From Guptibacillus hwajinpoensis (GTDB taxonomy: Bacteria > Bacillota > Bacilli > Bacillales > Guptibacillaceae): 64,000 nucleotides of DNA. The notes beneath the pieces are model-generated. The model did not search any database. It saw only the letters and a list, made by a program, of their open reading frames with translations, and was not told the DNA's origin. The position numbers and the translations under genes are program-made. Within the stretch, counting starts at the first letter, position 1, and each line of letters starts with the position of its first letter. This document shows positions 7,884-16,425 of the stretch, piece after piece. The stretch spans positions 142,135 to 206,134 of the forward strand of contig NZ_JAIVKU010000003.1 in assembly GCF_020524165.1 (NCBI RefSeq), written 5' to 3'.

Positions 7884-8243
7884 ATGGAACTTTTAGTAAT
7901 CGCAGTTATCGTCATAGCTGCCTGGTTCATTTTCAAGAAAGTAGGACCTGGAAAAGGTGTAACCACCATCACTTCTGAACAGGCAAAAGCGAAATTTAAC
8001 GAACGAGATGTTCAGTTTATTGATGTTCGGACACCTGGTGAATATAAAGGACAAAAAGTAAAGCAATTCAAAAATATGCCGCTTCACCAATTAAGCAAAC
8101 GATCAAAAGAACTAGATCCGAATAAAGAAGTTGTTGTGATCTGTCAAAGTGGTATGAGAAGTTCAAAAGCCTGCGGAGAATTGAAGAGACAGGGATTTAA
8201 CTCTGTTTATAATGTTCGCGGCGGAATGAATATGTGGAAATAG
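7884..8243 (+). CDS. Membrane-tethered single-domain rhodanese
   Basis: 119 residues: an N-terminal helix (about 3-19) followed by one rhodanese domain (about 28-119) with FIDVRTPGEYKG and the active-site loop CQSGMRSS. Sulfurtransferase activity on thiosulfate or persulfides is expected. The short N-terminus gives no clear export signal and the domain is probably cytoplasmic. It follows the DsrE gene by 12 bases. Confidence 0.9.
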   Translation: MELLVIAVIVIAAWFIFKKVGPGKGVTTITSEQAKAKFNERDVQFIDVRTPGEYKGQKVKQFKNMPLHQLSKRSKELDPNKEVVVICQSGMRSSKACGELKRQGFNSVYNVRGGMNMWK

Positions 8244-8254
8244 GGGGAGTTCTA

Positions 8255-8563
8255 ATGTCTGGTTATGTAAAAGATGTCACACCAGCTGAAGTAAATGAAA
8301 TGGTAAAAGCTAATAAATCGATTAGTATTGTCGATGTTCGCGGACCAGAAGAAGTGGCCGCAGGAAAGATTCCTGGTGCCTATAATCTTCCGGTTAATGA
8401 ACTACAGGCGAGAATGAATGAACTTGATAAAGATACAGAGCATATCATTGTCTGCCAATCTGGTGGCAGAAGTAGTATGGCTTCAATGGTTTTGAAATCA
8501 AACGGGTATTCCGTTCTAAATATGACAGGCGGCATGCTTGCATGGACTGGAGAAACAGAATAA
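8255..8563 (+). CDS. Single-domain rhodanese sulfurtransferase
   Basis: 102-residue soluble rhodanese with SIVDVRGPEEVAAGKIPGAY and the active loop CQSGGRSS. The ATG at 8255 is chosen because GGGGGAG lies 7 bases upstream; an in-frame ATG at 8234 lies inside the previous gene. It is the second of four rhodanese modules in this operon. Its Arg-Ser active loop is that of sulfurtransferases and not phosphatases. Confidence 0.9.
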   Translation: MSGYVKDVTPAEVNEMVKANKSISIVDVRGPEEVAAGKIPGAYNLPVNELQARMNELDKDTEHIIVCQSGGRSSMASMVLKSNGYSVLNMTGGMLAWTGETE

Positions 8564-8583
8564 CTACTACAGGAGGTAGACTT

Positions 8584-9147
8584 ATGATACAAACTGATCA
8601 CGTACTCGATGCGAAAGGGCTAGCGTGCCCGATGCCCATTGTCAAAACAAAGAAAATGATGAAGGACCTTGATTCTGGAGTCGTTCTAGAAATTCTAGCG
8701 ACAGACAAAGGATCTAAAGCTGACCTTAAAGCGTGGGCTGATAAAGTTGGGCATCACTATCTTGGTACAGTGGAAGAAGGAGACGTATTAAAGCATTATG
8801 TTCGTAAGGCGTCAGATGGAGAAACGACACTTGAGAAGAGTCATCCACATGTCATTTCAAATGAAGACCTTACAGCTAAACTATCCGACGATGAAGTCAC
8901 GATTGTAGATGTAAGAGAACCAGCAGAATATGCATTTAGCCACCTTCCAAATGCGATCTCAGTGCCACTAGGCGATTTGGATACACGTATGGCAGAGCTA
9001 GATAAAGAAAAGAAAATTTATGTGGTTTGTCGTACAGGTACAAGAAGTGATCTTGCTGCTCAAAAGCTAGCTGAGAGTGGCTACGATGTTATTAATGTTG
9101 TGCCAGGAATGTCCGAATGGGACGGTCCAACAACGTCTGATCTTTAA
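8584..9147 (+). CDS. TusA-rhodanese fusion (YrkF-like)
   Basis: 187 residues. The TusA domain (1-75) carries the sulfur-carrier motif [16 protein letters not shown]; the rhodanese domain (about 90-187) has [19 protein letters not shown] and the active loop CRTGTRSD. Fusion places carrier and sulfurtransferase in one protein, as in B. subtilis YrkF and Staphylococcus CstA. The start at 8584 follows AGGAGGT by 6 bases; an upstream in-frame ATG at 8542 lacks a site. A stem-loop (9158-9176) follows the stop. Confidence 0.92.
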   Translation: MIQTDHVLDAKGLACPMPIVKTKKMMKDLDSGVVLEILATDKGSKADLKAWADKVGHHYLGTVEEGDVLKHYVRKASDGETTLEKSHPHVISNEDLTAKLSDDEVTIVDVREPAEYAFSHLPNAISVPLGDLDTRMAELDKEKKIYVVCRTGTRSDLAAQKLAESGYDVINVVPGMSEWDGPTTSDL

Positions 9148-9157
9148 TCATTAATGG

Positions 9158-9176
9158 GCGGGGAGTTTTTCCCCGC
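9158..9176 (+). terminator. Stem-loop between TusA-rhodanese and MBL genes
   Basis: GCGGGGA pairs with TCCCCGC over a T5 loop; a T7 run begins only about 10 bases later (9185-9191). It may be a weak terminator or a processing site within the sulfur operon. Confidence 0.5.
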
Positions 9177-9200
9177 AACATAAATTTTTTTGGAAACTAT

Positions 9201-9218
9201 AATACGTATGGGGGTATA
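9201..9218 (+). promoter_or_regulatory. CstR-type operator overlapping RBS of MBL gene
   Basis: AATACGTATGGGGGTATA carries the common GGGGTATA half-site. Its G5 run is also the only Shine-Dalgarno-like element before the GTG at 9222, so operator and ribosome site coincide. Confidence 0.6.
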
Positions 9219-9221
9219 AAA

Positions 9222-10343
9222 GTGGCTTTGAAACAAAAACAAGCAAGTGAAGTTGCAACAAAAATAATCAATCAGCAAGAGCTCTTTATTCTCGATGTAA
9301 GAAATGAAGATGCATACGGCGATTGGAAAATCGAAGGGGCTTCCGTTACGTCAATGAATGTTCCTTATTTCGATTTAATTGATGGAGTAGAAGAGATTCT
9401 ACCAAAGCTTCCAAAAGACAAAGAAATTCTTGTTGTATGCGCAAAAGAAGGATCTTCCATTTTTGTAGGGGAAGAGCTTGTTGAAGCAGGACTAGAGAAT
9501 GTGTCTTATCTTTCAGGTGGCATGAAGGCATGGAGTGAATACCTCGAGCCAGTTAAAGTTGGCGACCTTCCGGGAGGAGCGCTTTATCAATTTGTTCGCC
9601 TTGGAAAAGGGTGCCTTTCCTATTTGATCGAATCGAATGGTGAAGCAGCTGTTGTGGATACGAATCGCATGATTGAGAATTACACATCGTTTGCTGAGAA
9701 TAAAGGTCTTGCTATTAAAGCAACGTTCGATACTCACCTTCACGCAGACCATATTTCTGGTGGTAAGACTTTAGCTGATCAGGTGAATGGAACGTATTAC
9801 CTACCAGAAGAAGATGCTGGTGAAGTAACGTTCGACTATACAGCATTGAAGGAAGGAAGCACAGTAACCATTGGTGAGGTTACGATTGAACCGATTTACT
9901 CTCCAGGACACACAATTGGAAGTACGTCCCTTATGATCAATGATGCTTACCTTTTAACAGGCGACATTCTATTTGTCGAGTCCATTGGACGCCCGGATTT
10001 AGCTGGTAAGGCTGAGGATTGGGTCCAAGACCTACGCACAACGCTTTACAACCGTTACAAAGAAATGGCTGGAGAATTAGTTGTGCTACCAGCTCACTTT
10101 TCAAAAATGGCAGAGCTTGATGAAAAAGGACTCGTCTCTGCAAAGCTGCAGGATCTTTACCAAAAGAATGATGGTCTTAACGTAGAAAAAGAAGAAGATT
10201 TTAGAAAAATGGTAACGGAAAACCTTCCGCCACAGCCAAATGCTTATCAAGAAATTCGTGAAACAAACATGGGGAAAATGACCCCGGATGAAGAAACGAA
10301 AAGAGAAATGGAAATTGGACCAAACCGCTGTGCGGTTAACTAA
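9222..10343 (+). CDS. Rhodanese-metallo-beta-lactamase fusion, persulfide dioxygenase-like (YrkH/CstB-like)
   Basis: 373 residues. An N-terminal rhodanese domain (about 1-110, [14 protein letters not shown], active Cys in VVCAKEGSS) is joined to a metallo-beta-lactamase domain (about 118-330) with the metal motif [11 protein letters not shown], then SPGHTIGS and LTGDILF. The family (ETHE1, CstB, B. subtilis YrkH) oxidises low-molecular-weight persulfides to sulfite or thiosulfate. It uses a GTG start. In the CstR regulon it would be the detoxifying oxidase, fed by the TusA/rhodanese carriers and followed by a TauE exporter for the oxidised product. Confidence 0.9.
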   Translation: MALKQKQASEVATKIINQQELFILDVRNEDAYGDWKIEGASVTSMNVPYFDLIDGVEEILPKLPKDKEILVVCAKEGSSIFVGEELVEAGLENVSYLSGGMKAWSEYLEPVKVGDLPGGALYQFVRLGKGCLSYLIESNGEAAVVDTNRMIENYTSFAENKGLAIKATFDTHLHADHISGGKTLADQVNGTYYLPEEDAGEVTFDYTALKEGSTVTIGEVTIEPIYSPGHTIGSTSLMINDAYLLTGDILFVESIGRPDLAGKAEDWVQDLRTTLYNRYKEMAGELVVLPAHFSKMAELDEKGLVSAKLQDLYQKNDGLNVEKEEDFRKMVTENLPPQPNAYQEIRETNMGKMTPDEETKREMEIGPNRCAVN

Positions 10344-10359
10344 TAAGGAGGAATTACAA

Positions 10360-10587
10360 ATGAATTCACAAAAAACATTAGACACAAAAGGGCTAGCATG
10401 CCCGATGCCAATCGTAAAAACGAAAAAAGCAATGAAGGATATGGAGTCAGGTGAAGTACTTGAGGTGCAAGCAACAGATAAAGGTGCACAAAGTGACCTT
10501 GCTGCCTGGGCGAAGTCTGGCGGTCATGAATTGATGAAGTCTGAAGAAACAGATGGCGTGTTTTATTTCTGGATCAAGAAGGCTTAG
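10360..10587 (+). CDS. TusA-family sulfur carrier protein (YrkI-like)
   Basis: 75 residues: [20 protein letters not shown] with the carrier cysteine of the CPxP motif, then the TusA end ATDKGAQSDLAAWAKSGGHE. It is a paralogue of the TusA domain of the fusion at 8584, sharing nearly the same first 25 residues. The ATG at 10360 follows AAGGAGG by 7 bases. Role: persulfide shuttle. Confidence 0.93.
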   Translation: MNSQKTLDTKGLACPMPIVKTKKAMKDMESGEVLEVQATDKGAQSDLAAWAKSGGHELMKSEETDGVFYFWIKKA

Positions 10588-10598
10588 TAATGAGATAG

Positions 10599-10625
10599 GA
10601 GGTACTGATTCAGTACCTCTTTTTT
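10599..10625 (+). terminator. Intra-operon terminator or attenuator
   Basis: GAGGTACTGA and TCAGTACCTC are nearly back to back (1 unpaired base, so a slightly opened loop), followed by T6. It lies between tusA and tauE and probably lowers expression of the exporter. Confidence 0.7.
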
Positions 10626-10644
10626 AATGGAAGGAGTGAATAGG

Positions 10645-11424
10645 ATGGATTTCAGCTTTATTATCACGATTTTTGCAATTGGATTTATTGGTTCCTTTAT
10701 TTCAGGGATGGTTGGAATCGGTGGTTCCATTATTAAATACCCCATGTTGCTTTATATTCCACCTCTACTTGGCTTTGCTGCATTTAGTGCCCACGAAGTT
10801 TCTGGTATAAGCGCGGTGCAAGTTTTCTTTGCAACCATTGGTGGTGTTTGGGCCTACCGTAAAGGTGGTTATCTCAATAAACAATTGATCCTCTACATGG
10901 GAGTTAGCATTCTTATCGGTAGTTTTATCGGTGGATATGGGTCAACGATGATGTCGGAGCAGGGCATTAATGTTGTTTATGGACTTCTTGCAGCGATTGC
11001 AGCTGTTATGATGTTTATACCGAAGAAAGGCATTGATGATGTTCCTCTTGATCAAGTGAAATTCAATAAATTTCTTTCAGCAGCCCTTGCCTTTATTGTT
11101 GGGATTGGTGCAGGGATTGTTGGTGCAGCGGGGGCGTTTCTTCTCGTACCGATCATGCTCGTCGTGTTGAAGATTCCAACGAGAATGACGATCGCTTCTT
11201 CTCTTGCCATTACGTTTATTTCATCAATTGGTTCAACCGTAGGTAAATTGGCAACAGGTCAAGTTCTCTTATTACCAGCTGCCATTATGATTGTCGCAAG
11301 CTTAATTGCTTCGCCACTGGGTGCTAATGCTGGTAAGAAAATCAACACAAAAATTCTTCAATGGGTGCTTGCTGCCCTTATCCTTGGGACGTCCATTAAA
11401 ATATGGATTGACCTTTTATCTTAA
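10645..11424 (+). CDS. TauE/SafE-family sulfite/organosulfonate exporter (YrkJ-like)
   Basis: 259-residue permease with about eight hydrophobic helices and the family repeat: [20 protein letters not shown] near the start, and [20 protein letters not shown] in the second half. TauE proteins are thought to export sulfite or sulfonates; here the likely cargo is sulfite or thiosulfate made by the persulfide dioxygenase. ATG 10645 follows AAGGAG. It is the last gene of the sulfur operon and shares a strong bidirectional terminator with the convergent gene. Confidence 0.88.
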   Translation: MDFSFIITIFAIGFIGSFISGMVGIGGSIIKYPMLLYIPPLLGFAAFSAHEVSGISAVQVFFATIGGVWAYRKGGYLNKQLILYMGVSILIGSFIGGYGSTMMSEQGINVVYGLLAAIAAVMMFIPKKGIDDVPLDQVKFNKFLSAALAFIVGIGAGIVGAAGAFLLVPIMLVVLKIPTRMTIASSLAITFISSIGSTVGKLATGQVLLLPAAIMIVASLIASPLGANAGKKINTKILQWVLAALILGTSIKIWIDLLS

Positions 11425-11427
11425 ATG

Positions 11428-11468
11428 AAAAAGCTGTGGCATCGTTTTATAGGATGCCACAGCTTTTT
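11428..11468. terminator. Strong bidirectional terminator
   Basis: A 16-bp stem (AAAAAGCTGTGGCATC with its complement) over a 9-base loop, A- and T-flanked on both sides, between tauE and the convergent corC-like gene. Confidence 0.92.
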
Positions 11469-11469
11469 T

Positions 11470-12786
11470 CTATTGGTTTTGCTTAATGACAAGCTCTTTA
11501 ATCTGATGTCCATCTACTTCACGAACGGTAAACTGATAGTTATCGACTGTAAATGATGTACCCTGTTTAGGTTCAATGTCATGAGTGAGAATCCAACCGC
11601 CAATTGTGTCAACATCCGTATGATCGATGGATGTACCGAGAAGCTCATTAATATCGCTAATAAGTGCTTTTCCATCTACAATGGTTTGTCCGTTATCTTC
11701 TTCACGAATCGGAAGCTTTTCATCAAAATCAAATTCATCTTGTATTTCTCCAACGATCTCTTCTAGAATATCTTCCACAGTGACGAGTCCTGCTGTCCCG
11801 CCATACTCATCTACAACGATCGCGATGTGATTATGACTTTTTTGCATTTTCGCCAACAGTGTTTTAATATGAGCCGTCTCAATCACATGATTGATAGGAT
11901 GGATGTAATCTTTAAGAATGAGCTCATCGCCCCATTTATACTGTGTTAAAATTTCTTTAATGTTCACAACACCAATGATTTTATCCTTATCCCCATCTGC
12001 CACAGGATAGCGTGTATACTTTCCGTTTTTCATGATTTCAAGGTTTTCTTCCGTCGTATTATCTAAAAAGAGACATGTCATTTCGGTTCTTGGAATCATA
12101 ATCTCTCGAGCCATACGCTCATCAAATTCGAAGATGTTATTGACAAATTCCATTTCGGATTTATTGATTTCACCACTTTTGTAGCTCTCTGATAAAATAA
12201 GACGAAGCTCATCTTCAGAATGGGCTTGTTCGTGCTCATTAGCAGACTTAAGCCCAAATAACTTTACAACACCTCGAGCTGACCCATTTAATGCCCATAT
12301 AAACGGGTACATAATTCGGTAAAACCAAATCAGGGGACCAGCAAGGAGTAAACTAATGCTTTCAGCTTTTTGAATAGCAAATGTTTTAGGAGCAAGCTCA
12401 CCAAGAACAACGTGAAGAAACGTAATAATCGCAAAAGCTAGCGCAATCGTAAGAGGAGTCGCAATGGAGTCAGGTAGATTCATGAGCTCAAACAACGGAT
12501 GTAAGAGTAGTTCCACTGTTTCTTCCCCGAGCCAACCTAGCGCTAGCGCAGTAATCGTAATACCTAATTGACAGGCTGACAGGTAGCCATCTAAGTTACC
12601 GAGTACTTTTTGAACGGATTTCGCTTTCTTATTTCCTTCACTAGCAAGTGCATCAATTCGCGTTCTTCTGATCTTAACAATTGCAAATTCAGAAGCTACG
12701 AAAAATGCGGTTAATACAATTAGCAAGATCACAGCAATCACTTTAATTAGTTCCAATAAGGCCCTTACAGAGTTGTAAGGGTTCAC
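11470..12786 (-). CDS. CorC/HlyC family membrane protein (DUF21-CBS-CorC_HlyC)
   Basis: 438 residues if started at GTG 12786: DUF21 membrane domain (about 10-200, with LTAFFVASEFAIVKIRRTRI), two CBS domains (about 215-345) and a C-terminal CorC_HlyC domain ending in FTVREVDGHQIKEL. Relatives include B. subtilis YrkA, YhdP (MpfA) and YugS; MpfA is implicated in magnesium efflux. The start is unclear: AGGAGG overlaps the GTG, while TTG 12756 has AAGGG five bases upstream and would begin MELIKVIAVI, the usual family N-terminus. A hairpin (12762-12781) lies between the two candidates. Confidence 0.9.
   Translation of the reverse strand: MNPYNSVRALLELIKVIAVILLIVLTAFFVASEFAIVKIRRTRIDALASEGNKKAKSVQKVLGNLDGYLSACQLGITITALALGWLGEETVELLLHPLFELMNLPDSIATPLTIALAFAIITFLHVVLGELAPKTFAIQKAESISLLLAGPLIWFYRIMYPFIWALNGSARGVVKLFGLKSANEHEQAHSEDELRLILSESYKSGEINKSEMEFVNNIFEFDERMAREIMIPRTEMTCLFLDNTTEENLEIMKNGKYTRYPVADGDKDKIIGVVNIKEILTQYKWGDELILKDYIHPINHVIETAHIKTLLAKMQKSHNHIAIVVDEYGGTAGLVTVEDILEEIVGEIQDEFDFDEKLPIREEDNGQTIVDGKALISDINELLGTSIDHTDVDTIGGWILTHDIEPKQGTSFTVDNYQFTVREVDGHQIKELVIKQNQ
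12762..12781 (-). promoter_or_regulatory. Hairpin at translation start of corC-like gene
   Basis: CCCTTAC and GTAAGGG pair over a 6-base loop. The stem contains the AAGGG that would serve the TTG start at 12756 and follows directly on the AGGAGGTG, so it could gate translation. Confidence 0.45.
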
Positions 12787-12954
12787 CTCCTATGTAATAG
12801 TTGTCTTATTATATCGAAGTTTTCCTCTTTTAGGGGAAGGTAAAACAAAAATATTTCCAAAGCACTTTCGATTTAAAAGAGGAATGTGCTGGTAACGTCT
12901 GCACACTATTTCAAGCATCGGTATACTCTAGTTTTTTCAGAAGAGGAGTTAATT

Positions 12955-13656
12955 ATGAAAAAGTCAGTGAATCCATTCTTATGGATCGGAATAACCATGA
13001 TCATTGTCATCATAGTTATCTTTATCATTAATCCACCGTGGTTAGCGAAAATGCGCTCTATCCTTTCACTTGAATCGCTATCTGTCCTTGCTACATACTT
13101 TCGATCTTTAGGCATTTGGGCACCGATTATTAGTATAGCGTTCATGATTGCTCAGGGGATACTTGCGCCACTTCCATCATTTGTAATTGCGGCGGCGAAT
13201 GGACTAGCATTTGGCATTCCATTTGGTTTCCTCATCAGCTGGACGGGAGGAATGGCAGCAGCCATTGTGATGTTCTGGCTCGCAAGGCTTCTAGGTGCAG
13301 GCTTTGTTGAGAGAGTTACGAAGCAGAATCATCTCCTCCATCAAGCAAATCGGTACAGCGGCAAAAACGGTTTCTTTTTAATTTTTGTGGCAAGGTTAAT
13401 TCCCATTGTCTCTTTTGATTTTATCAGCTTTCTTGCAGGACTTAGTCAGATCTCGTTTCGTTCTTTTTTTATAGCAACGGCTCTCGGTCAAATTCCAGGG
13501 ACGTTCCTATACACACTTGTCGGGCATGACATTGCCAATTTGGATAAATATCAACAACGTTTTATTTGGACAAGTGTTCTAATTGCCTTGTTCGTTATTA
13601 TTGGAAAAGTGAGGTCCGATTACAAAAAGAAAACAGCATCGAAGGGACATAGCTAA
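12955..13656 (+). CDS. TVP38/TMEM64 family membrane protein
   Basis: 233-residue VTT/DedA-superfamily membrane protein. It shows a first helix at about 8-26, the family blocks PLPSFVIAAANGLAFGIPFG and FVARLIPIVSFDFISFLAGL, and the GQIPGTFLYT segment. Such proteins may be lipid scramblases or envelope-maintenance factors. The ATG at 12955 follows AGAGGAG; an upstream in-frame ATG at 12886 has none. It is probably monocistronic. Confidence 0.85.
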   Translation: MKKSVNPFLWIGITMIIVIIVIFIINPPWLAKMRSILSLESLSVLATYFRSLGIWAPIISIAFMIAQGILAPLPSFVIAAANGLAFGIPFGFLISWTGGMAAAIVMFWLARLLGAGFVERVTKQNHLLHQANRYSGKNGFFLIFVARLIPIVSFDFISFLAGLSQISFRSFFIATALGQIPGTFLYTLVGHDIANLDKYQQRFIWTSVLIALFVIIGKVRSDYKKKTASKGHS

Positions 13657-13727
13657 ATGCATATTACTTTCCAATTAGACTAACTTAGCTTATTGTATAA
13701 GAAATAAACAAATTGGAGCGATGAATT

Positions 13728-14030
13728 TTGGCCAAAATTGTTGTCCTTTATCAGGAACCGAAGCAGGTAGAAGAATTTAAAAGTTATTATGAGAAGAATC
13801 ATATGACTCTTGTAAAAGATGTTCCAAATGTCACTCATGCTGAAGTAAATTACGTTACAGCAGCAATGAATACCGACAAGAAATATTTCTTAACAGCAAC
13901 GATTGCATTTGAATCCAAAGAGCATTTGGAGGATGCGATGCAGTCTCCAGCGTGGGCAAAAGTATCGGAAGATGGACAAAACATGATGAAATTTCTTAAC
14001 GAACCGCCACTTCTGCTCATAACAGAATAA
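13728..14030 (+). CDS. EthD-domain dimeric alpha-beta barrel protein
   Basis: 100-residue protein of the EthD family: start strand AKIVVLYQEPKQVEEFKSYY, the typical YEKNHMTLVKDVPNV, and the end block AMQSPAWAKVSEDG. EthD proteins are small ferredoxin-like barrels that help oxygenase systems or handle small carbonyl compounds. The start is TTG, 9 bases after GGAG; an ATG at 13721 is out of frame. No operon partner except its own terminator. Confidence 0.85.
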   Translation: MAKIVVLYQEPKQVEEFKSYYEKNHMTLVKDVPNVTHAEVNYVTAAMNTDKKYFLTATIAFESKEHLEDAMQSPAWAKVSEDGQNMMKFLNEPPLLLITE

Positions 14031-14039
14031 TGAAGAAGG

Positions 14040-14072
14040 AAAACACTTGAAGCGCTATTCAAGTGTTTTTTT
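14040..14072 (+). terminator. Terminator after EthD gene
   Basis: AAACACTTGAA pairs with TTCAAGTGTTT and is followed by a T-run. Confidence 0.85.
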
Positions 14073-14174
14073 GATTTGAGGGCTCTTATAAATAGCATAA
14101 GGAGTTGTTTAAATTATGGAGGAAGAGGTAAAGAGATGGTAGGAATAACCAAAGTTTAGAGAGGAGCTCCATAT

Positions 14175-14792
14175 ATGAAAGCATTGTTTTTAAATTGCTC
14201 ACTTAAAACGAGTGAAACGACGTCAAATACAGATGCGCTTTACAATGAAGCGGAAGTCATTTTTCAAGAAGAAGGGATTGAGTCTGAAACAATCCGGTTA
14301 GCTGATTATAAGATCGCTTACGGCATTTCAGAAGATGAAGGACAGGGGGACGAATGGCCAGTTATTTTCGAAAAGGTGAAAGCGGCTGATATTATTGTGT
14401 TAGGAACACCACTATGGCTAGGAGAAAAAAGTAGCATTGCAACGCTTGCGATGGAACGCTTGTACGGAGGAAGTAGTTTAACGAACGAGAAAGGCCAGTC
14501 CCTATACTATAATAAGGTTGGCGGCGTTGTGATTACAGGTAATGAAGATGGAGCCAAGCATGCGGCGGCTTCCATCCTATACGGATTTTCTCATATTGGC
14601 ATTACCGTTCCGCCAAATGTGGATACTTATTGGGTAGGAGAAGCTGGACCAGGTGAGTCCTACATTGAAGCAAATGGACAGAAGAATGACTTTTCAACAG
14701 GTCATGCGAAAACAATGGCCTATAATTTAATTCACTTTGCGCGTATTTTTAACGAAAACCCGATCCCGGCTAGAGGGAATACAATGGAATAA
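14175..14792 (+). CDS. Flavodoxin-fold NAD(P)H-dependent FMN reductase-like protein
   Basis: 205 residues with a flavodoxin-type fold: KALFLNCSLKTSETTSNTDA (FMN phosphate loop region), VKAADIIVLGTPLWLGEKSS, and VGGVVITGNEDGAKHAAASI. These correspond to the three FMN-binding loops of NADPH-dependent FMN reductases. The enzyme's electron acceptor is unknown. GAGGAG precedes the ATG and a terminator follows; no neighbour suggests a pathway. Confidence 0.85.
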   Translation: MKALFLNCSLKTSETTSNTDALYNEAEVIFQEEGIESETIRLADYKIAYGISEDEGQGDEWPVIFEKVKAADIIVLGTPLWLGEKSSIATLAMERLYGGSSLTNEKGQSLYYNKVGGVVITGNEDGAKHAAASILYGFSHIGITVPPNVDTYWVGEAGPGESYIEANGQKNDFSTGHAKTMAYNLIHFARIFNENPIPARGNTME

Positions 14793-14801
14793 GCATGAAG
14801 C

Positions 14802-14836
14802 AACAGCCTCTTCATTTAGGAAGGGGCTGTTTTTTG
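14802..14836 (+). terminator. Terminator after flavodoxin-like gene
   Basis: AACAGCC and GGCTGTT arms with a partly paired interior, followed by TTTTT. Confidence 0.8.
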
Positions 14837-14910
14837 GTTAGTGAGGTTTCATTCACCTGGGTGCCCAAAGTTACATAAACTAGTAAACGACCGATTACGG
14901 GGGGATCTCA

Positions 14911-14988
14911 ATGGATGAATTAATTTTGTTTCTTATCCTTTTCATTCTTCTTGTGATTATTTTACTAGCTGTAGCAGGCATTCTCTAA
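14911..14988 (+). CDS. 25-residue single-helix hydrophobic peptide
   Basis: MDELILFLILFILLVIILLA followed by VAGIL: an acidic N-terminus and one transmembrane helix. GGGGGGA lies 5 bases before the ATG, a strong ribosome site that supports expression. It precedes two YjcZ-type peptides, so it may be another small envelope or spore peptide. I recognise no family. Confidence 0.6.
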   Translation: MDELILFLILFILLVIILLAVAGIL

Positions 14989-15101
14989 ACGTGACAGATA
15001 AGTTGAGATGATATTTCTATCGAACTATGGACACTAGCCTAATCCTTCTTTTCCTTTACAACATATAGTGTTAGTAACCTTCCAGGAAAGGGGGTTTTCT
15101 A

Positions 15102-15284
15102 ATGAGTGGTGGAAAAGAGCAAGTACGTGGCGGAGGCTACGGTAAAGGCTTTGCGTTAATCGTTGTATTGTTCATTCTATTGATTATCGTTGGAGCTGCT
15201 GCAGTTGGCGGAGCTAATTACGGCGGTCAGTGTGGTGGTTACGGAAAAGGTGGCTACGGCGGTTACGGCGGATATGGCTACTAA
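15102..15284 (+). CDS. YjcZ-type peptide with Gly/Tyr-rich tail
   Basis: 60 residues. A basic glycine-rich head, the helix GFALIVVLFILLIIVGAAAV, then a tail of GGY repeats with one cysteine. The helix is that of the YjcZ family of small Bacillus sporulation-associated peptides. The G/Y tail is a likely later extension. GAAAGGGGG precedes the ATG. At DNA level the helix segment is almost identical to that of the next gene, so the pair arose by a recent duplication. Confidence 0.8.
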   Translation: MSGGKEQVRGGGYGKGFALIVVLFILLIIVGAAAVGGANYGGQCGGYGKGGYGGYGGYGY

Positions 15285-15322
15285 ACCTTTCTTGTTACAT
15301 TAGCATGAAGGGAGGGATACAC

Positions 15323-15409
15323 ATGAGTTACGGTTATGGTCAAGGCTTCGCGCTAATCGTTGTATTGTTCATTCTATTGATTATCGTTGGCGCAGTATGG
15401 GCTTACTAA
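15323..15409 (+). CDS. YjcZ-family small peptide
   Basis: 28 residues: MSYGYGQGFALIVVLF followed by ILLIIVGAVWAY, a canonical YjcZ-type peptide (Gly/Tyr head, one helix, aromatic end). GGGAGGG lies 7 bases before the ATG. It is co-directional with the longer relative and ends at a terminator. YjcZ proteins are associated with spores; the molecular role is unknown. Confidence 0.85.
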   Translation: MSYGYGQGFALIVVLFILLIIVGAVWAY

Positions 15410-15416
15410 AATAAGC

Positions 15417-15443
15417 AAAGCACCCGAATGGGGTGCTTTTTCT
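15417..15443. terminator. Terminator between YjcZ cluster and purU
   Basis: AAAGCACCC pairs with GGGTGCTTT over a short loop, with T5 on the + side. Confidence 0.85.
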
Positions 15444-15451
15444 TATGAAAA

Positions 15452-16318
15452 TTATTGAAAAACGATTGTTTTGTTTCCATGAACAATCACGCGCTTTTCC
15501 AAATGCCATTTCACAGCACGATAGAGGACAATTCGTTCAATATCTTTCCCATGCCTTTTTAAGTCGGTCACATCGTACCGATGATTGATCCGAGTGATAT
15601 CTTGTTCAATGATTGGTCCTTCATCCAGCTTAGCATTCACATAATGCGCCGTCGCTCCAATCAGTTTGACACCTCGATCAAACGCCTGTTGATAAGGATT
15701 CCCTCCGATAAAGGCTGGTAGGAAAGAGTGATGAATATTAATGATTTCGTTGTGATAAAGGTGAATAAGCTCTTCGGGAATGATTTGCATATACCTGGCG
15801 AGAATAACCGTATCCACATCGTGCTCCTTCAGGAGGCGAAGATGCTCGGAAGTTGCCTCCGGTTTAGACTCTTTTGTAACTGGTACGTGGTAGAAAGGAA
15901 TTCCAGCGTTCTCAGTCAGCTCTTTAAAGTCAAGGTGGTTACTAATGACCATAGCAATGTCTGCGTGAAGCTCTCCTAATTGCCATCTCCACAGTAATTC
16001 CTGCAAACAATGGTCTTCTTTTGTCGCAAAAATAGCGAGGCGAGATTTTTTAGAAGAAACAGTAATGGACCATTCCATCTTGAAGGGTTTTGCGGTTTCT
16101 TCAAAAGCTTCTTTTAACGCTACTAGTTGATCATTCAAGTGTGGATGACTAAATTCAATCCGCATAAAAAAATGGCCCTGAACAGGATCCGTAGAGTGTT
16201 GGTCAGAATGAATGATGTTAGCCCCATTTGAAAATAAAAAAGTTGAAACTGCTGCAACGATCCCTTCTTTATCTGGACAGGAAATTAATAAAATCCCTTT
16301 TTCTAAGTTCTCCTTCAT
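15452..16318 (-). CDS. purU: Formyltetrahydrofolate deformylase
   Basis: 288 residues. PurU hydrolyses 10-formyl-tetrahydrofolate to formate and THF, balancing the one-carbon pool. An N-terminal ACT domain (about 8-90, ILLISCPDKEGIVAAVSTFL) precedes the formyltransferase-fold domain, with the catalytic region INIHHSFLPAFIGGNPYQQA and the Asp of DEGPIIEQDI. ATG 16318 is chosen because AGGAGG lies 7 bases upstream; an in-frame ATG at 16360 has none. It is monocistronic and divergent from the DeoR regulator. Confidence 0.94.
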   Translation of the reverse strand: MKENLEKGILLISCPDKEGIVAAVSTFLFSNGANIIHSDQHSTDPVQGHFFMRIEFSHPHLNDQLVALKEAFEETAKPFKMEWSITVSSKKSRLAIFATKEDHCLQELLWRWQLGELHADIAMVISNHLDFKELTENAGIPFYHVPVTKESKPEATSEHLRLLKEHDVDTVILARYMQIIPEELIHLYHNEIINIHHSFLPAFIGGNPYQQAFDRGVKLIGATAHYVNAKLDEGPIIEQDITRINHRYDVTDLKRHGKDIERIVLYRAVKWHLEKRVIVHGNKTIVFQ

Positions 16319-16425
16319 TATTTGCCTCCTGTTATCTTGTAAATATTTAAAATAATACATTATTTCGAAGTAAAGCGCAAAAGGATTTTTTGAAGGAAGG
16401 TTTAAGAGAGGAAATAAGAATTAAA

